A stretch of DNA of 42,583 nucleotides from Methylophaga thalassica (GTDB taxonomy: Bacteria > Pseudomonadota > Gammaproteobacteria > Nitrosococcales > Methylophagaceae), in assembly GCA_011052985.1 (NCBI GenBank), contig DRHY01000303.1, positions 1-42,583 of the forward strand, written 5' to 3'. Each line of letters opens with the position of its first letter. Within the stretch, counting starts at the first letter, position 1. The notes below the pieces were generated by a model. That model did no database searches and was not told the origin of the DNA. It worked only from the letters and a program-made list of their open reading frames with translations. This document shows, piece by piece, positions 31,359-41,598 of this stretch. Position numbers and translations under genes: made by a program.

Positions 31359-33968
31359 ATGCCTTTTGAGAAAGAAAAACCAAGATTTACCCCAGTTGAG
31401 CCCGGAAGTAATGCAATAACGTCTAGAATAAGAGATTATGCAAAGGTTGTAGTCAGCGGCCAACATTGCTCTAGGGATGTATGTGAGCTTACTGAGGCAT
31501 ATCAAAATCTCTCAAAACATATTCATGTGGCTTCTAACCACCCACTAATAGACCTAATTCTTAGTTGGCCCAATGATTTAAACATACCATCAGCTAGTGC
31601 GATATTACTGAATAGGGCATTACATCATCAAACATTGAGCCATGATCAGGTTAGGGTATGTGTCTACCCGTATACGATTAGAGAGGACAGAGACCTTGGT
31701 TCAATCCGCTTTCGTGGAGATAGTATTAATGCTGAAATTCAGTCGACCTACCAATCACTCCAGGAAAACCCACATCAACCTTTTAACGAACACCTACGTG
31801 ACCTAACAAGCATAAATCATTTGGATGATGACGCCACCTCAAGAGATATACCATTCAATGAGCTTATGGGATTATTTTCGTGGAAAGATGATCATTGGCA
31901 ATCTTCAAAGGAAAAGTATCTTGAAGAACTCCGCTTAGCTATCTTAAGAAGTATTAAAGATAAGAATGATCAAGATAGGTTTCAAAAGAAAGAGCTCCTG
32001 GATCACGCAAAGTTACGCACGGTTCACCATGAAGATTATCCTGTCCTATACCGCTTAATAAGAACTTGGTCACCAGAGAAAGTACTTCCAGTCCTCACTA
32101 ATAATCAAAAATACTTCGATGTTTTAGTTCTTGATGCAAGACATGTGATGCTTAAAACACATCAAGGCTGGATAAAAAATGTTGCGAAGCTAATCAGTAA
32201 TTTCGACAAAAATGACCAGAAGTCCTCTGTCGTTGTTTTGACTGAAGACATAGAAATCTATCAGCGTTTGGAATATGCGATTCATCAGTATCGTGATGGT
32301 GATAGTAAAAAGCGTTTTGAGCAACATTGTTGGTACAAACCTGAACCAGGGATGTTCAAGAATGACAACTTATCTAAGGAGCAGCGACGTTTTTCACACT
32401 TCAACGCTACAATTATTGGCAGTCATTATCTTTCTAGTCTATCCAAATTAGAAGATTTAGCTAAAGCTACAACTAGTAGTGAATTAAGAACCCTGATTTA
32501 CAGGACAATTCAGTTTCTTGCCAGAATTCTTAATACTCCGGTGCCTCAAAGAGATGTGAATCGCTTGATACTTGAAATGATCAACGATCGAAGAATGGAG
32601 CGTGAGGGACAACGCCTTGGACGCTTTGTGTCATGGGATCTTTTTAGAGCCGATATTAATCATCATGCTATTACATACAAATTGAATGAGGATCCAACTT
32701 TTCACGGCTATATGACCATCGCCACAGAGTTAGTTGCACAAGTTCATGAAGACCCTCCCTTGGCGAAACACCTAAAAACTATTCTTGAAAATGACTCTAG
32801 TAAGCGGTTATTGATAGTTATTGATCAACATTGTCTGGGGCTCGAACAGATAATTACAGAGTATCTAACTTCTTTGATAAAAGCAGATAAGGAAGTCAAA
32901 GTTCTTCACAAACACCGCCTATGTGGACAGTTAGCATGGGCAGATCACATTATTTATGCAGGTATGAATGAAGGAACTCTGAAGTCTTTAATTACTTTGG
33001 AGTCAGACAAAGCTCGTGTGACTTTATTGGCTCATGCATATGTAAGTTTCAAGTTGGAGAGACACTTACGTTTTATAACTGAGAGAAATGCTTTCTCTCA
33101 GTTGCACCTTCGGGCGAATCAGTTATTAGAGGAAATAGGTCCACAAGTCCAATCCATACGTTTAAATCAAAACGAGATTTTATTACCCAATGATTTAGTT
33201 TTCACTTCGCAACATCCAACTCATTCATCGAGTAATGGGGATAGTCATTATGCAGATGTAATGCTTGAGGATTATGGCCTTCTGGATGTTGGTAAAAACT
33301 CTAAGATTCTTCGAGCTACGCCCAAAAGTGTACTTCCTTTTGAATTGATAACGGTTAATCAGCTTAGGGAAGGAGATGAGATATGTCTGACAGAGGAAAT
33401 TAGTTTAGATGGATTTATCGATAAAGCCATCAGCGGGCGAACTAAAAAGGCTAGCACTGTACTCCAAGATTATTTCAACCTTGCAGCAGATGGCATTAAG
33501 AAAAATTTCTTGCATGCCTCCCATCGCAGAATCGCTGAAGCGGTTAAGCAAAGAATGTTTCAGCTAAACCCCGTAATTGCTGAAAGCGTGGGTATCCAGA
33601 GCTTGATTAATTGGATAGAGAATATCTTTCTTAATAGTGAAGGTATATCTTCAGAGATTCGTACAGTATCTCCACGTGATAAAGATGTGTTCTTGTTATT
33701 CACTCAAGCGCTTGAAATATATCCACAAATGGCGGAACAGTTTTGGGCTCTGGGAATACGTAACCTTCGATCGGCTCGCGTATTAGAAGGGCGACAGTTT
33801 TACCAGAACATCAAGCATATACTGACAAGTCACTATATTGATGGCGCTGATATAGAAGGGTTGAGTATGGAAGACCACGCCGAGTTGATAGGTATGGCAA
33901 ATCACTGCTGCTATCAGGTTGAGACAATTCACATACAAGGCATAGAAATAGCTACATATAAGGACTGA
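31359..33968 (+). CDS. drmE: DrmE-like large DISARM protein, unknown function
   Basis: An 869-residue protein directly before drmA (1 bp gap), in the place and size range of DrmE, the uncharacterised large protein of class 2 DISARM. I prefer the ATG at 31359 (MPFEKEKPRF, TAGGTAG 8 nt upstream); a GTG at 31287 would add 24 residues. It has no Walker A. Two segments look like worn helicase cores. The first is FDVLVLDARHVMLK at about residue 253, with D259-A-R-H262 where SF2 enzymes have DEAH, followed by SSVVVLTED like motif III. The second is LLIVIDQHCLG with LERHLRFITERNAFSQL further on. The helicase-like reading is tentative; the DrmE assignment rests mostly on context. Confidence 0.65.
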   Translation: MPFEKEKPRFTPVEPGSNAITSRIRDYAKVVVSGQHCSRDVCELTEAYQNLSKHIHVASNHPLIDLILSWPNDLNIPSASAILLNRALHHQTLSHDQVRVCVYPYTIREDRDLGSIRFRGDSINAEIQSTYQSLQENPHQPFNEHLRDLTSINHLDDDATSRDIPFNELMGLFSWKDDHWQSSKEKYLEELRLAILRSIKDKNDQDRFQKKELLDHAKLRTVHHEDYPVLYRLIRTWSPEKVLPVLTNNQKYFDVLVLDARHVMLKTHQGWIKNVAKLISNFDKNDQKSSVVVLTEDIEIYQRLEYAIHQYRDGDSKKRFEQHCWYKPEPGMFKNDNLSKEQRRFSHFNATIIGSHYLSSLSKLEDLAKATTSSELRTLIYRTIQFLARILNTPVPQRDVNRLILEMINDRRMEREGQRLGRFVSWDLFRADINHHAITYKLNEDPTFHGYMTIATELVAQVHEDPPLAKHLKTILENDSSKRLLIVIDQHCLGLEQIITEYLTSLIKADKEVKVLHKHRLCGQLAWADHIIYAGMNEGTLKSLITLESDKARVTLLAHAYVSFKLERHLRFITERNAFSQLHLRANQLLEEIGPQVQSIRLNQNEILLPNDLVFTSQHPTHSSSNGDSHYADVMLEDYGLLDVGKNSKILRATPKSVLPFELITVNQLREGDEICLTEEISLDGFIDKAISGRTKKASTVLQDYFNLAADGIKKNFLHASHRRIAEAVKQRMFQLNPVIAESVGIQSLINWIENIFLNSEGISSEIRTVSPRDKDVFLLFTQALEIYPQMAEQFWALGIRNLRSARVLEGRQFYQNIKHILTSHYIDGADIEGLSMEDHAELIGMANHCCYQVETIHIQGIEIATYKD

Positions 33969-33969
33969 G

Positions 33970-36900
33970 ATGACTGTAAAAGTGGATCTTAATGACAAGA
34001 GCCGGATAACTGAGAACCTCAAAGAGGCTGTGGCAGAGTCAATACTAAATGGGCTTTATCAGCGTGCAGCAGGAATTGGTGAGTTTGGCCTTCATGTCGT
34101 CGATAAGAAACCTTCGCAACGTTTTGTTTCAGGCTTTATTGAGAGTTTTGGGCTCGCTAAAAGCTTATCCAATGATGTTGATGCAAGTGTAAATCCAATT
34201 CACATCATATCCCATGGATTTGATGTCGAGATGAATAAGAAGAGAGGAAAAGTCACCGTAACACCGTCTTTTTCAATTTATCTCAGGGTCTTGCCAAGAG
34301 TGGAGGATTTAATTAATCATCCGACTCAAATATCCCTGACAAACAATGCACAAGATTTACTCTACGACAAAATCAATGTTCACGTAGAAAATTACAAGAG
34401 GGACCATCCACTACCTGATAAAAAAAACGAACCAGCAACTGATGCTTGGTATAAAGGCATGGCGGATGTGCGTACTAAAGCAATGCATGAGTCCTTGATA
34501 GAAGTTTTGGGTGAACGAATTTCCCAAACAAAAACTGCTGATGTCGAAGTTGATGAAAACCAGAAACTTGAAAATCTAGCGGCAAAAGAGGGTGAAGATA
34601 AATCCTTAACTGACACAGTAAATACAGGAGACCAAGAAGATCAGGAGCAAGCAGGGAGGGATATATTCGCATTTGTTGTTCGTCCTGGTGACTCTCTCAA
34701 TTTAAAAGACGAGCTTTTTAAAGAAGTACCTCCCTTGCAGAGATGGCAGAGACTTGACCTCCATGACTTACCTAGATTGGAATTTTATGCAGACGATGAC
34801 GCCAGCGTAATTCAGAAAAATCTCATTACATACAATACTCAGATTAATTCAAGAATTAGCGAAAAAATAAGAGTATGGCTGCACGATGACTCAGAAACTG
34901 GTGGAAGAAAGTGGGCTTTCCCTAAGAGGTTGAGGGTCACACCTTCGGACATCATCAATTGGCCCAAGAAACTAGAAGATATACGTAAGAACATTCATCA
35001 GACACCTGATGGACCAAGCACAATGGCGATACCAGAGCTCACATTTGCGATTGTTGCTGAAATATACGAAACAATGGATAGGCACTTAAGACAACCGTTT
35101 CGTCAAATGCGGTTAGCCGTTGAAAATCGAACTGAATCAGGTGACCCATTTGATGCTGAAACCGAGCAGGCATTATTCCAGATCCAACTACAAGCTCTAA
35201 TTGAACGAGAAGCACATAAACCAGTTAACTTGGGACGTGTGAAGCCTTCGTATCAATATAGCAACTACCTGCAATATCCCGCTATCGGGTTCAATAGTGG
35301 CTTGAAGTACGCAAAACATAGCGATGCTGTCTTGATTGAGTCGGATTGGATGCCGACGTATCGACAGCCCCGAATCAGACCGAGACCATATCCCTCCGTA
35401 CCTGTTAAGTTTTCTGAGCTTGTCTCAGAAAGTGGGATTCAACGGCTTGTAACTATTCAAGATGAATTTCTCAAATGGATTGAGAAAGCAAAAATTGAAT
35501 CAAAAAGTAAACTATTTGGCAGTAATGAGTTAGAAACGCGAAACGAAGAAGATAAGTTTGAGCGTGATGTTGATTCATGGAAGAAAGAAGCTGAAATGAT
35601 TCAGCTAGGCGTAGAGCTTCTCATTAGATCCCTCAAGGCCTTCAAGGACAAACCTGAGAGTCCTGAAGCTATACCTTACATTGCTTGGAAATGTCTGAAC
35701 GAGACAATGTTACTTGCCGGTAAAGACAAGGGCTTTGATAGTTGGCGTCTTTTTCAGATCGCTTTCATTTTGGCCAATATTAGCGGAATAACCTCTCGAA
35801 TGGGTATCTTCCAGGGCTTATTTGATAATGATTGGGATGATAGTGTAAGTCTTTTGTATTTTGCTACTGGTGGCGGTAAGACGGAGAGTTTTTTTGGTCT
35901 TTTGATATATAACCTCTTCCTTGACCGTTTACGTGGCAAAAAGCATGGCGTGACAGCAATGATTCGCTACCCGTTAAGGCTTCTCACTATTCAGCAGGCA
36001 CAGCGTCTTGCTAAGACTTTAGCTTTCGCCGAGAGGGTTAAACGCAACAACTCTATTCCTGGTGATCCTTTTGCGATAGGTTTTTGGGTAGGTAGCAGCA
36101 ACACACCTAATAATCCTGGTGGATATACTGACAGACAGGTACCGGACATTATGTCCGGCCTAAATGATAGCAGTAGCGATGAAGAGTATAAGCGCGCGAA
36201 TGAAAACTGGAACAAATTGCCAAAGTGTCCTTTTTGTAAAGGAGATACTGTCCTGCGCTCATTCAAATGTGCAGAGCAAAGTGGAGGCAAATTATTAGGA
36301 CATGTCTGTAAATCAGCACCCAACGATTGTGATTGGAATGCATGGAATAGCCATTCAGTTACTCCACTTCCGCTGTATGTTGTTGACACTGATATTTACC
36401 GGAAAGCTCCAGCTGTTGTGCTGGGCACAGTGGATAAGTTAGCTCTAATTGCAAACCGTCCCGGCACTATGCGGAAGGTGTTTGGCATGCTAGGGACAGC
36501 TCCGTTTCGTAACGAAAATACTGGCGATTTGGTCTTTTACAAAACGCCTTCAGAGATTGCAGATCTGGAAGCCAATTTCAAGCATCTGAAACCCTTCTAT
36601 AACAACGGGGAGAATTATTTCCATGATCCATTCCCATCACTGATTATTCAGGATGAGGCTCATTTGCTCGAAGAGTCGCTGGGGACATTCTCTGGATTAT
36701 TTGAGACCGCATTTGAAAAAATGCTCGAAGAGATGGCAACACAATGTCCAGATCTTAGGCAAATTGTAGCTATAACAAATCAAGGTAATATTCGTATGCC
36801 TAAAATTGTTGCTGCTTCAGCAACGGTAACAGAGCCAAGGCGTCAAATGCAGGGGCTCTATCAGCGTGATGTAGTTCAGTTTCCAGCTCCGGGTCACAAG

Positions 36901-38241
36901 CTCTATTACAACTTCTATGCAGAACCGGAGTTATCTGAAGTTGAAGATCGAGCTGAATTAGATGATATTGAGTTGGCGGCAAAAACAGCTCGAATCTATA
37001 CATCAATTCTTACAAATGGAAGACCGCACACCAGTGCCAGTGTTGAACTAATTGGCTACTTTCATTTAACTATCACCATCTTGATGGATTCGCTATGCAG
37101 TGATGACCCATCTGTAGCTTATTCCGCTAAACAAGAAATGAAAGCAATACTCACCAACTCTAGTTCGCCTCATAAAGAGCGTTTCATAGAAGAAATTGAT
37201 GTTGCTGATAATTCATCCCTCGCAACACTAGTTGATCTTCATCGTATTGCATTGACATATGTGACTAACAAAAAAGGTGGTGATCAAATTCAAGCAGCTG
37301 AAGGTGATATCGCAAGTCGTATTCACGATGAGGCTGGTCATCCAATTGAAGGAATTGGTTGCGCCTTGATTAGTGGTGCTGTAAGTGCTGGTGAGATTGA
37401 GGCTGTTATTGCTCGTGCAGAAGAGCGTCCACGAGCAGGGGAAAAGTTTGAGGATATTCATTCAGAGAGCATATTGCGTTCTGTTGTAGCCACATCAGCA
37501 ATTTCACATGGTGTAGACGTTGACGAGTTCAACAGCATGTTCTTTGCAGGTATGCCCTCTGTGGCGGCAGAGTATATTCAATCATCATCCCGTGTTGGGC
37601 GCACCCACGTTGGCTTATCTGTCTTGATACCAACGCCACAGCGAAGGAGAGATCGATACGTTGCGGAAACACACGATCAGTATCACAGATTCTTAGAAAG
37701 AATGATTCGACCAGCCCCCGTTAATCGTTGGGCTGAGAATGCAATTATTCGTACTTTGGCCAGTATGATATTAGGCTACTTCATCATCATCGAAGAGACT
37801 ATTAAGGCAATTAATTTGCCAGTAAGTGATAAGAAAGATGCCGTAAATATGGATAAATTGAGCCAGATAAGGAAATTAAAGATCCAACGTGGGGAGACAG
37901 AGCTAGTGAGAACTCTAGAAAACTTTGTTTTCGATGCTACAGGTCTCAATCATCCAGACTTCTATCCCTCAGCTGTAAATGAAATAAAGGGGATTATTCG
38001 TGATGAGCTCAGATACTTCTATAATTTCCTTTTCAAAGATAGCCCTGACATTACAGACATATGGAGTGCCTATGAGGATATGGAGATAAAAACTCGTAAC
38101 CGAAAAATTACACCTATGACTTCTTTGCGAGATGTGGATCCTGCCGGATTTCTTAAATACGTCAAGGAGACCAACAAGTCACCTGACGCCAGGAGCAATG
38201 CAGTATTAATGTCACTGATCAGAAAAAGAGGGCAGGCATGA
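33970..38241 (+). CDS. drmA: DrmA, DISARM SF2 helicase-domain protein
   Basis: A 1423-residue protein. The helicase motifs are clear: motif I FATGGGKTESFF with K637, motif II QDEAHLLEESL with D895-H898, and motif VI QSSSRVGRTHVG near residues 1204-1214. A four-cysteine zinc cluster (CPFCKGD...C...C) is inserted near residues 752-795 between motifs I and II. The N-terminal 560 residues are DISARM-specific, with an acidic low-complexity stretch around 185-225. DrmA and DrmB form the DNA-binding core complex that loads on and blocks incoming unmethylated phage DNA. The stop overlaps the drmB start by 4 bp, and AAGGACTGAG precedes the ATG. Confidence 0.9.
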   Translation: MTVKVDLNDKSRITENLKEAVAESILNGLYQRAAGIGEFGLHVVDKKPSQRFVSGFIESFGLAKSLSNDVDASVNPIHIISHGFDVEMNKKRGKVTVTPSFSIYLRVLPRVEDLINHPTQISLTNNAQDLLYDKINVHVENYKRDHPLPDKKNEPATDAWYKGMADVRTKAMHESLIEVLGERISQTKTADVEVDENQKLENLAAKEGEDKSLTDTVNTGDQEDQEQAGRDIFAFVVRPGDSLNLKDELFKEVPPLQRWQRLDLHDLPRLEFYADDDASVIQKNLITYNTQINSRISEKIRVWLHDDSETGGRKWAFPKRLRVTPSDIINWPKKLEDIRKNIHQTPDGPSTMAIPELTFAIVAEIYETMDRHLRQPFRQMRLAVENRTESGDPFDAETEQALFQIQLQALIEREAHKPVNLGRVKPSYQYSNYLQYPAIGFNSGLKYAKHSDAVLIESDWMPTYRQPRIRPRPYPSVPVKFSELVSESGIQRLVTIQDEFLKWIEKAKIESKSKLFGSNELETRNEEDKFERDVDSWKKEAEMIQLGVELLIRSLKAFKDKPESPEAIPYIAWKCLNETMLLAGKDKGFDSWRLFQIAFILANISGITSRMGIFQGLFDNDWDDSVSLLYFATGGGKTESFFGLLIYNLFLDRLRGKKHGVTAMIRYPLRLLTIQQAQRLAKTLAFAERVKRNNSIPGDPFAIGFWVGSSNTPNNPGGYTDRQVPDIMSGLNDSSSDEEYKRANENWNKLPKCPFCKGDTVLRSFKCAEQSGGKLLGHVCKSAPNDCDWNAWNSHSVTPLPLYVVDTDIYRKAPAVVLGTVDKLALIANRPGTMRKVFGMLGTAPFRNENTGDLVFYKTPSEIADLEANFKHLKPFYNNGENYFHDPFPSLIIQDEAHLLEESLGTFSGLFETAFEKMLEEMATQCPDLRQIVAITNQGNIRMPKIVAASATVTEPRRQMQGLYQRDVVQFPAPGHKLYYNFYAEPELSEVEDRAELDDIELAAKTARIYTSILTNGRPHTSASVELIGYFHLTITILMDSLCSDDPSVAYSAKQEMKAILTNSSSPHKERFIEEIDVADNSSLATLVDLHRIALTYVTNKKGGDQIQAAEGDIASRIHDEAGHPIEGIGCALISGAVSAGEIEAVIARAEERPRAGEKFEDIHSESILRSVVATSAISHGVDVDEFNSMFFAGMPSVAAEYIQSSSRVGRTHVGLSVLIPTPQRRRDRYVAETHDQYHRFLERMIRPAPVNRWAENAIIRTLASMILGYFIIIEETIKAINLPVSDKKDAVNMDKLSQIRKLKIQRGETELVRTLENFVFDATGLNHPDFYPSAVNEIKGIIRDELRYFYNFLFKDSPDITDIWSAYEDMEIKTRNRKITPMTSLRDVDPAGFLKYVKETNKSPDARSNAVLMSLIRKRGQA

Positions 38242-40472
38242 TTGATTACGAAGAAGATGAAAAATTTAGTGGGCCTATGATGCAGCGTACCAAAGCGCAA
38301 CTCGGGACTGCCTATGCCCCTGGAGCCATCTTTACCTTCGAGAGTAACCTAGTGATATGTAGGTCAAAACCGGCTTCAAGTTACACAAACGAGCAAATGA
38401 ACGGTTACGCTAAAGATCTCATACTCATGTCGATTGATGAGGTGATGACGAAATGGTTAGAAGCAGGGATGCGGATAACCGACTCTGAAATAAAGATTGA
38501 ACCTGAGATGTGCATTGATCCTAATGCACTTAGAGATAATAAATCACGTCTTACTGAGGCCAAAGCATTGTTTGCTTTTGCTCAGCCCTCTCAAATGGGC
38601 TATGAACCTGATCTATTGAGTTTCGTATGTACCCATTGCCGCGATATGCGTAATTTCAGTAGCTTACGTAATTTTGAGCAACATTCAAAAGGACTAGCAA
38701 AGTCCTGTGAAGCACGAGATGACGGGGGAGCATGTAGCTGGCAACAGCTAGATATAGTCTTTATTCACCCGAATGGTAACTACACTGCTCCATTGCCATA
38801 CATCAGGAAATATGATGAAAAAAACGGTATGGTCACAGGACTGCGAAGATGTAACTGTGGTTCCTATGAGGTGAAGTTGATTCGACATGGAGCTCAGATC
38901 GGTAAGTACAGGTTACGTTGTGCTGAATGCAAAACAATCAGAACTGGTCGGAGCGAGTTTTGGCTTCAAAATGACAAGGAATACCTAGAGCTCATAAAGA
39001 CAAGAGCAAATGAGCATCCATATTTCGCTCGAATGAAGCCGATTTCAGCTCGCTCAAACTCAGTTTTCTATGCCAGAACAGATATGGTCATAGATTTTAG
39101 TGGTGAAGATGAAAAGCTAGAAATGATTAGCTCTAATAATAACGTCAGAATCACACAATGGCTGGCAGAAAAATTCGAATTGCCTGTGACAAAGGTCTCT
39201 GAGGGGGAAATGAAAAAAGCAGTCACAGAAGCATTGGGCGTCGAAGCATGGAGAGATTACGAAGGTCGTTTGAAGGCGCTTGATATGCAGCGTAAATACC
39301 TTGATATGATGAGTGAGCAGGAAAAGGAGTTTCTCAGGCTTACCATTATTGACATTGAAGAAAAATTAAATCAGATCGAACGTGAATGGGAAAAGCAAGG
39401 CGTAATCAAATCTGAAACCGCCATTCCAGAATCTATCAGAGAAATGCTAAACAATCGTCGAGATTATTTTGCCCCTAAATATGATCCGTTTCGACTTTCT
39501 GCCGAATATGATGTTTTGAAGGATAAAGTCATTACCACTGCACTGATGGAGAATGGCCTGGCTCACTACACAGCTCTCGACAAACTTGATGAGCATATCG
39601 GTCCAGATGACCCGGAACTGAGGGAACAACTTAAATCAGATCACCGAAAAATAATGGATCAAATTGGGATCGAAGATATGGGACTCGTTCGTGATTTTAG
39701 AACGATTACATATTCATATGGTTACACTCGAGTTGCAGCCACTCCCGTAACTTCTTACATCAACGACAAGCCAGTGCCAGTTAGGTTGAGACTCTTTGAA
39801 AAAACAAAGTTTACTAACCTTACTCATCAAAGACACCCAATTTTTGTATTGAATCAATCAAATGAAGCAATCTACGTAAAACTCAATGAAGTAAATGTTC
39901 GAAGTTGGATAGAGTCATTAGATACGAGTGAAAAACTGACAGATGAACTAATAGGTCTTCAATATCTCAAGAACATAAAGCCTATGTCACAGTACTTGCC
40001 TGAGATCCACACTACTGGTGAAGATAAGCCAGCAATGTCTCTGGCAATATATACACTGGTACACACATATGCGCATCACGTGATGAATGCTGTAAGTGAA
40101 TATTCAGGCCTTGGAAGCGGTTCTCTATCTGAGTATCTATTTCCAGGTGATCTTAGCTTTGTCATTTACCGAAAAGGTATGACGATGGATATGGGGAATT
40201 TGACCTCAATAATCAGGAATAATGCCCCTGCTTTTCTGGAGTACTTACATACACCTAGAAATTTAAGTTGTGGTTCTGGCTCACTCTGTACCAGTCGCGG
40301 AGGTGCTTGTCCTGACTGTTTGCTTATCCATGAAATGAGCTGTATCGCACAAAACAACTTGCTTTCAAGAAGTGTTTTGATAGGAAACGGACATCCAGGT
40401 AAGTATGGGTTTAAAGAACCTATTCCGGGTTATCTCGAGATAGCCTTCAAGGCTTACCATGCTAAAAACTGA
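38238..40472 (+). CDS. drmB: DrmB, DUF1998-domain DISARM protein
   Basis: A 744-residue protein with the DUF1998 C-terminal domain: TLVHTYAHHVMNAVSEYSGL at about 610-630, then CGSGSLCTSRGGACPDCL at about 677-695, with conserved cysteines. Further cysteine pairs lie at FVCTHCRDM (about 130) and RRCNCGS...CAEC (about 205-230), so several zinc sites are likely. The middle (about 340-400) is charged and probably coiled coil. DrmB partners DrmA in the core complex. The ATG overlaps the drmA stop (ATGA), and the 3' end overlaps drmC by 14 bp. Confidence 0.9.
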   Translation: MIDYEEDEKFSGPMMQRTKAQLGTAYAPGAIFTFESNLVICRSKPASSYTNEQMNGYAKDLILMSIDEVMTKWLEAGMRITDSEIKIEPEMCIDPNALRDNKSRLTEAKALFAFAQPSQMGYEPDLLSFVCTHCRDMRNFSSLRNFEQHSKGLAKSCEARDDGGACSWQQLDIVFIHPNGNYTAPLPYIRKYDEKNGMVTGLRRCNCGSYEVKLIRHGAQIGKYRLRCAECKTIRTGRSEFWLQNDKEYLELIKTRANEHPYFARMKPISARSNSVFYARTDMVIDFSGEDEKLEMISSNNNVRITQWLAEKFELPVTKVSEGEMKKAVTEALGVEAWRDYEGRLKALDMQRKYLDMMSEQEKEFLRLTIIDIEEKLNQIEREWEKQGVIKSETAIPESIREMLNNRRDYFAPKYDPFRLSAEYDVLKDKVITTALMENGLAHYTALDKLDEHIGPDDPELREQLKSDHRKIMDQIGIEDMGLVRDFRTITYSYGYTRVAATPVTSYINDKPVPVRLRLFEKTKFTNLTHQRHPIFVLNQSNEAIYVKLNEVNVRSWIESLDTSEKLTDELIGLQYLKNIKPMSQYLPEIHTTGEDKPAMSLAIYTLVHTYAHHVMNAVSEYSGLGSGSLSEYLFPGDLSFVIYRKGMTMDMGNLTSIIRNNAPAFLEYLHTPRNLSCGSGSLCTSRGGACPDCLLIHEMSCIAQNNLLSRSVLIGNGHPGKYGFKEPIPGYLEIAFKAYHAKN

Positions 40473-41316
40473 GCATCTAACAAATGTAGCAAAACATCTT
40501 GGGGCTGATGTTAGATATGGCATGGATATAATCAAGGTTCTTCGTAGAAACGAAAGTAATTCCTACACAGATTATGTGCTGATGTTCGACTTGCATCACG
40601 AGCATCGAACTTCACATCGTCGTGCTCTGGACAAGCTGATTAATGCAGGAGTTTTCAGCTTAAACTCTTCAAAAGGCCTGTATTTTTTAAACTGGCAATA
40701 CGATGAGCTTCCACTTCTAATATCATTTTTAGAGGGAGTGAATTTTAATCACTCTCAGGTACCAGAACTTGATGATGAACTGGTTATTTCTTTTCCTGCG
40801 GGTGGTAAGTTAGAGGCTGCAGCCGAAACAGCTGGTTTTTTGCGTAACAAATTGACCCTCACCCTACCAACTTTTGAAGAAATGGCGATTTCTTCAGAGC
40901 AATCATTGACTGTTATGACGCCTTTCCTTGATAAGCATGGAGTCCTGCACATAATTGATCTATTCAGTCGATGTGATGATGACATTGAAAAGAACCTCAT
41001 ACTGCGTTTTCTAGATGTTGACAGTGAACACAAGCAATATCAGAGGGCATATCACAGATATTCGCGAGACTTAGCGGACTTAGGGGTCAATGTCTTTAAC
41101 TTTTGCCTAGATAGAGAATCTAGTAGTCTGAAAGAAACTTTCCATGCGAAGATTATTAGCTGTGATGATGCAATGGCTTACATTGGCTCTGCAAATATGA
41201 ATCAACATTCTTTTTCGGGTTCGATGGAAATGGGTGTACTGGTACGTGATAGTAAAGCAAAGACATTGGGCAAATTACTGAGAATCATTCGCAAATTGAG
41301 TAACAACGTAAATTAG
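40459..41316 (+). CDS. drmC: DrmC, phospholipase-D-fold DISARM nuclease
   Basis: A 285-residue protein with one PLD motif of the form H-x-K-x4-D-x6-G-S-x-N: H229, K231, D236, G243, S244 and N246 (HAKIISCDDAMAYIGSANMN). A single motif means it works as a dimer, as is usual for DrmC. PLD-fold nucleases cut DNA. In studied DISARM systems drmC is often dispensable, and its role is accessory. It overlaps drmB by 14 bp and ends the operon. Confidence 0.9.
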   Translation: MLKTEHLTNVAKHLGADVRYGMDIIKVLRRNESNSYTDYVLMFDLHHEHRTSHRRALDKLINAGVFSLNSSKGLYFLNWQYDELPLLISFLEGVNFNHSQVPELDDELVISFPAGGKLEAAAETAGFLRNKLTLTLPTFEEMAISSEQSLTVMTPFLDKHGVLHIIDLFSRCDDDIEKNLILRFLDVDSEHKQYQRAYHRYSRDLADLGVNVFNFCLDRESSSLKETFHAKIISCDDAMAYIGSANMNQHSFSGSMEMGVLVRDSKAKTLGKLLRIIRKLSNNVN

Positions 41317-41598
41317 TGCCAATACATCGGCAATATATTTTATATTTTGAGAGTTGTGCATCAAACAAGAGTGACCACTGTGTTCATAAATCATGGTGAA
41401 AATGCTAGTGACCTTTCCCCTGCATTAGTACTAATCTCATTAAGTTGATGGAAGCTACTAAGTGTTTTTATTTTGTAAGGATATGCCCCCAGACATCTCT
41501 GAGGGCATAAAAGTTGAATCTCAGGTTATTTGAAATTCAATATCAACTTATCTGACCAGAATCTCATTTTTTGTGAATTTGAGAGAGTTACGCGACAC
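41317..41598. other. Convergent intergenic region between drmC and nrdB with a strong hairpin
   Basis: A hairpin at 41482-41509 (TATGCCC-cCAGA...TCTG-aGGGCATA) is the likely terminator for one or both converging genes, although no T-run follows on either strand. Short direct repeats of gaatctca are at about 41516 and 41561, and agtgacc recurs at about 41370 and 41408. This gap is the probable right edge of the accessory region. I could not find a convincing transposon end. Confidence 0.45.

Noticed and set aside
41482-41509. Hairpin downstream of nrdB as the transposon right end
   Set aside because: There are no repeated TnsB-like sites, terminal TGT/ACA or target duplication around it; it looks more like a transcription terminator.
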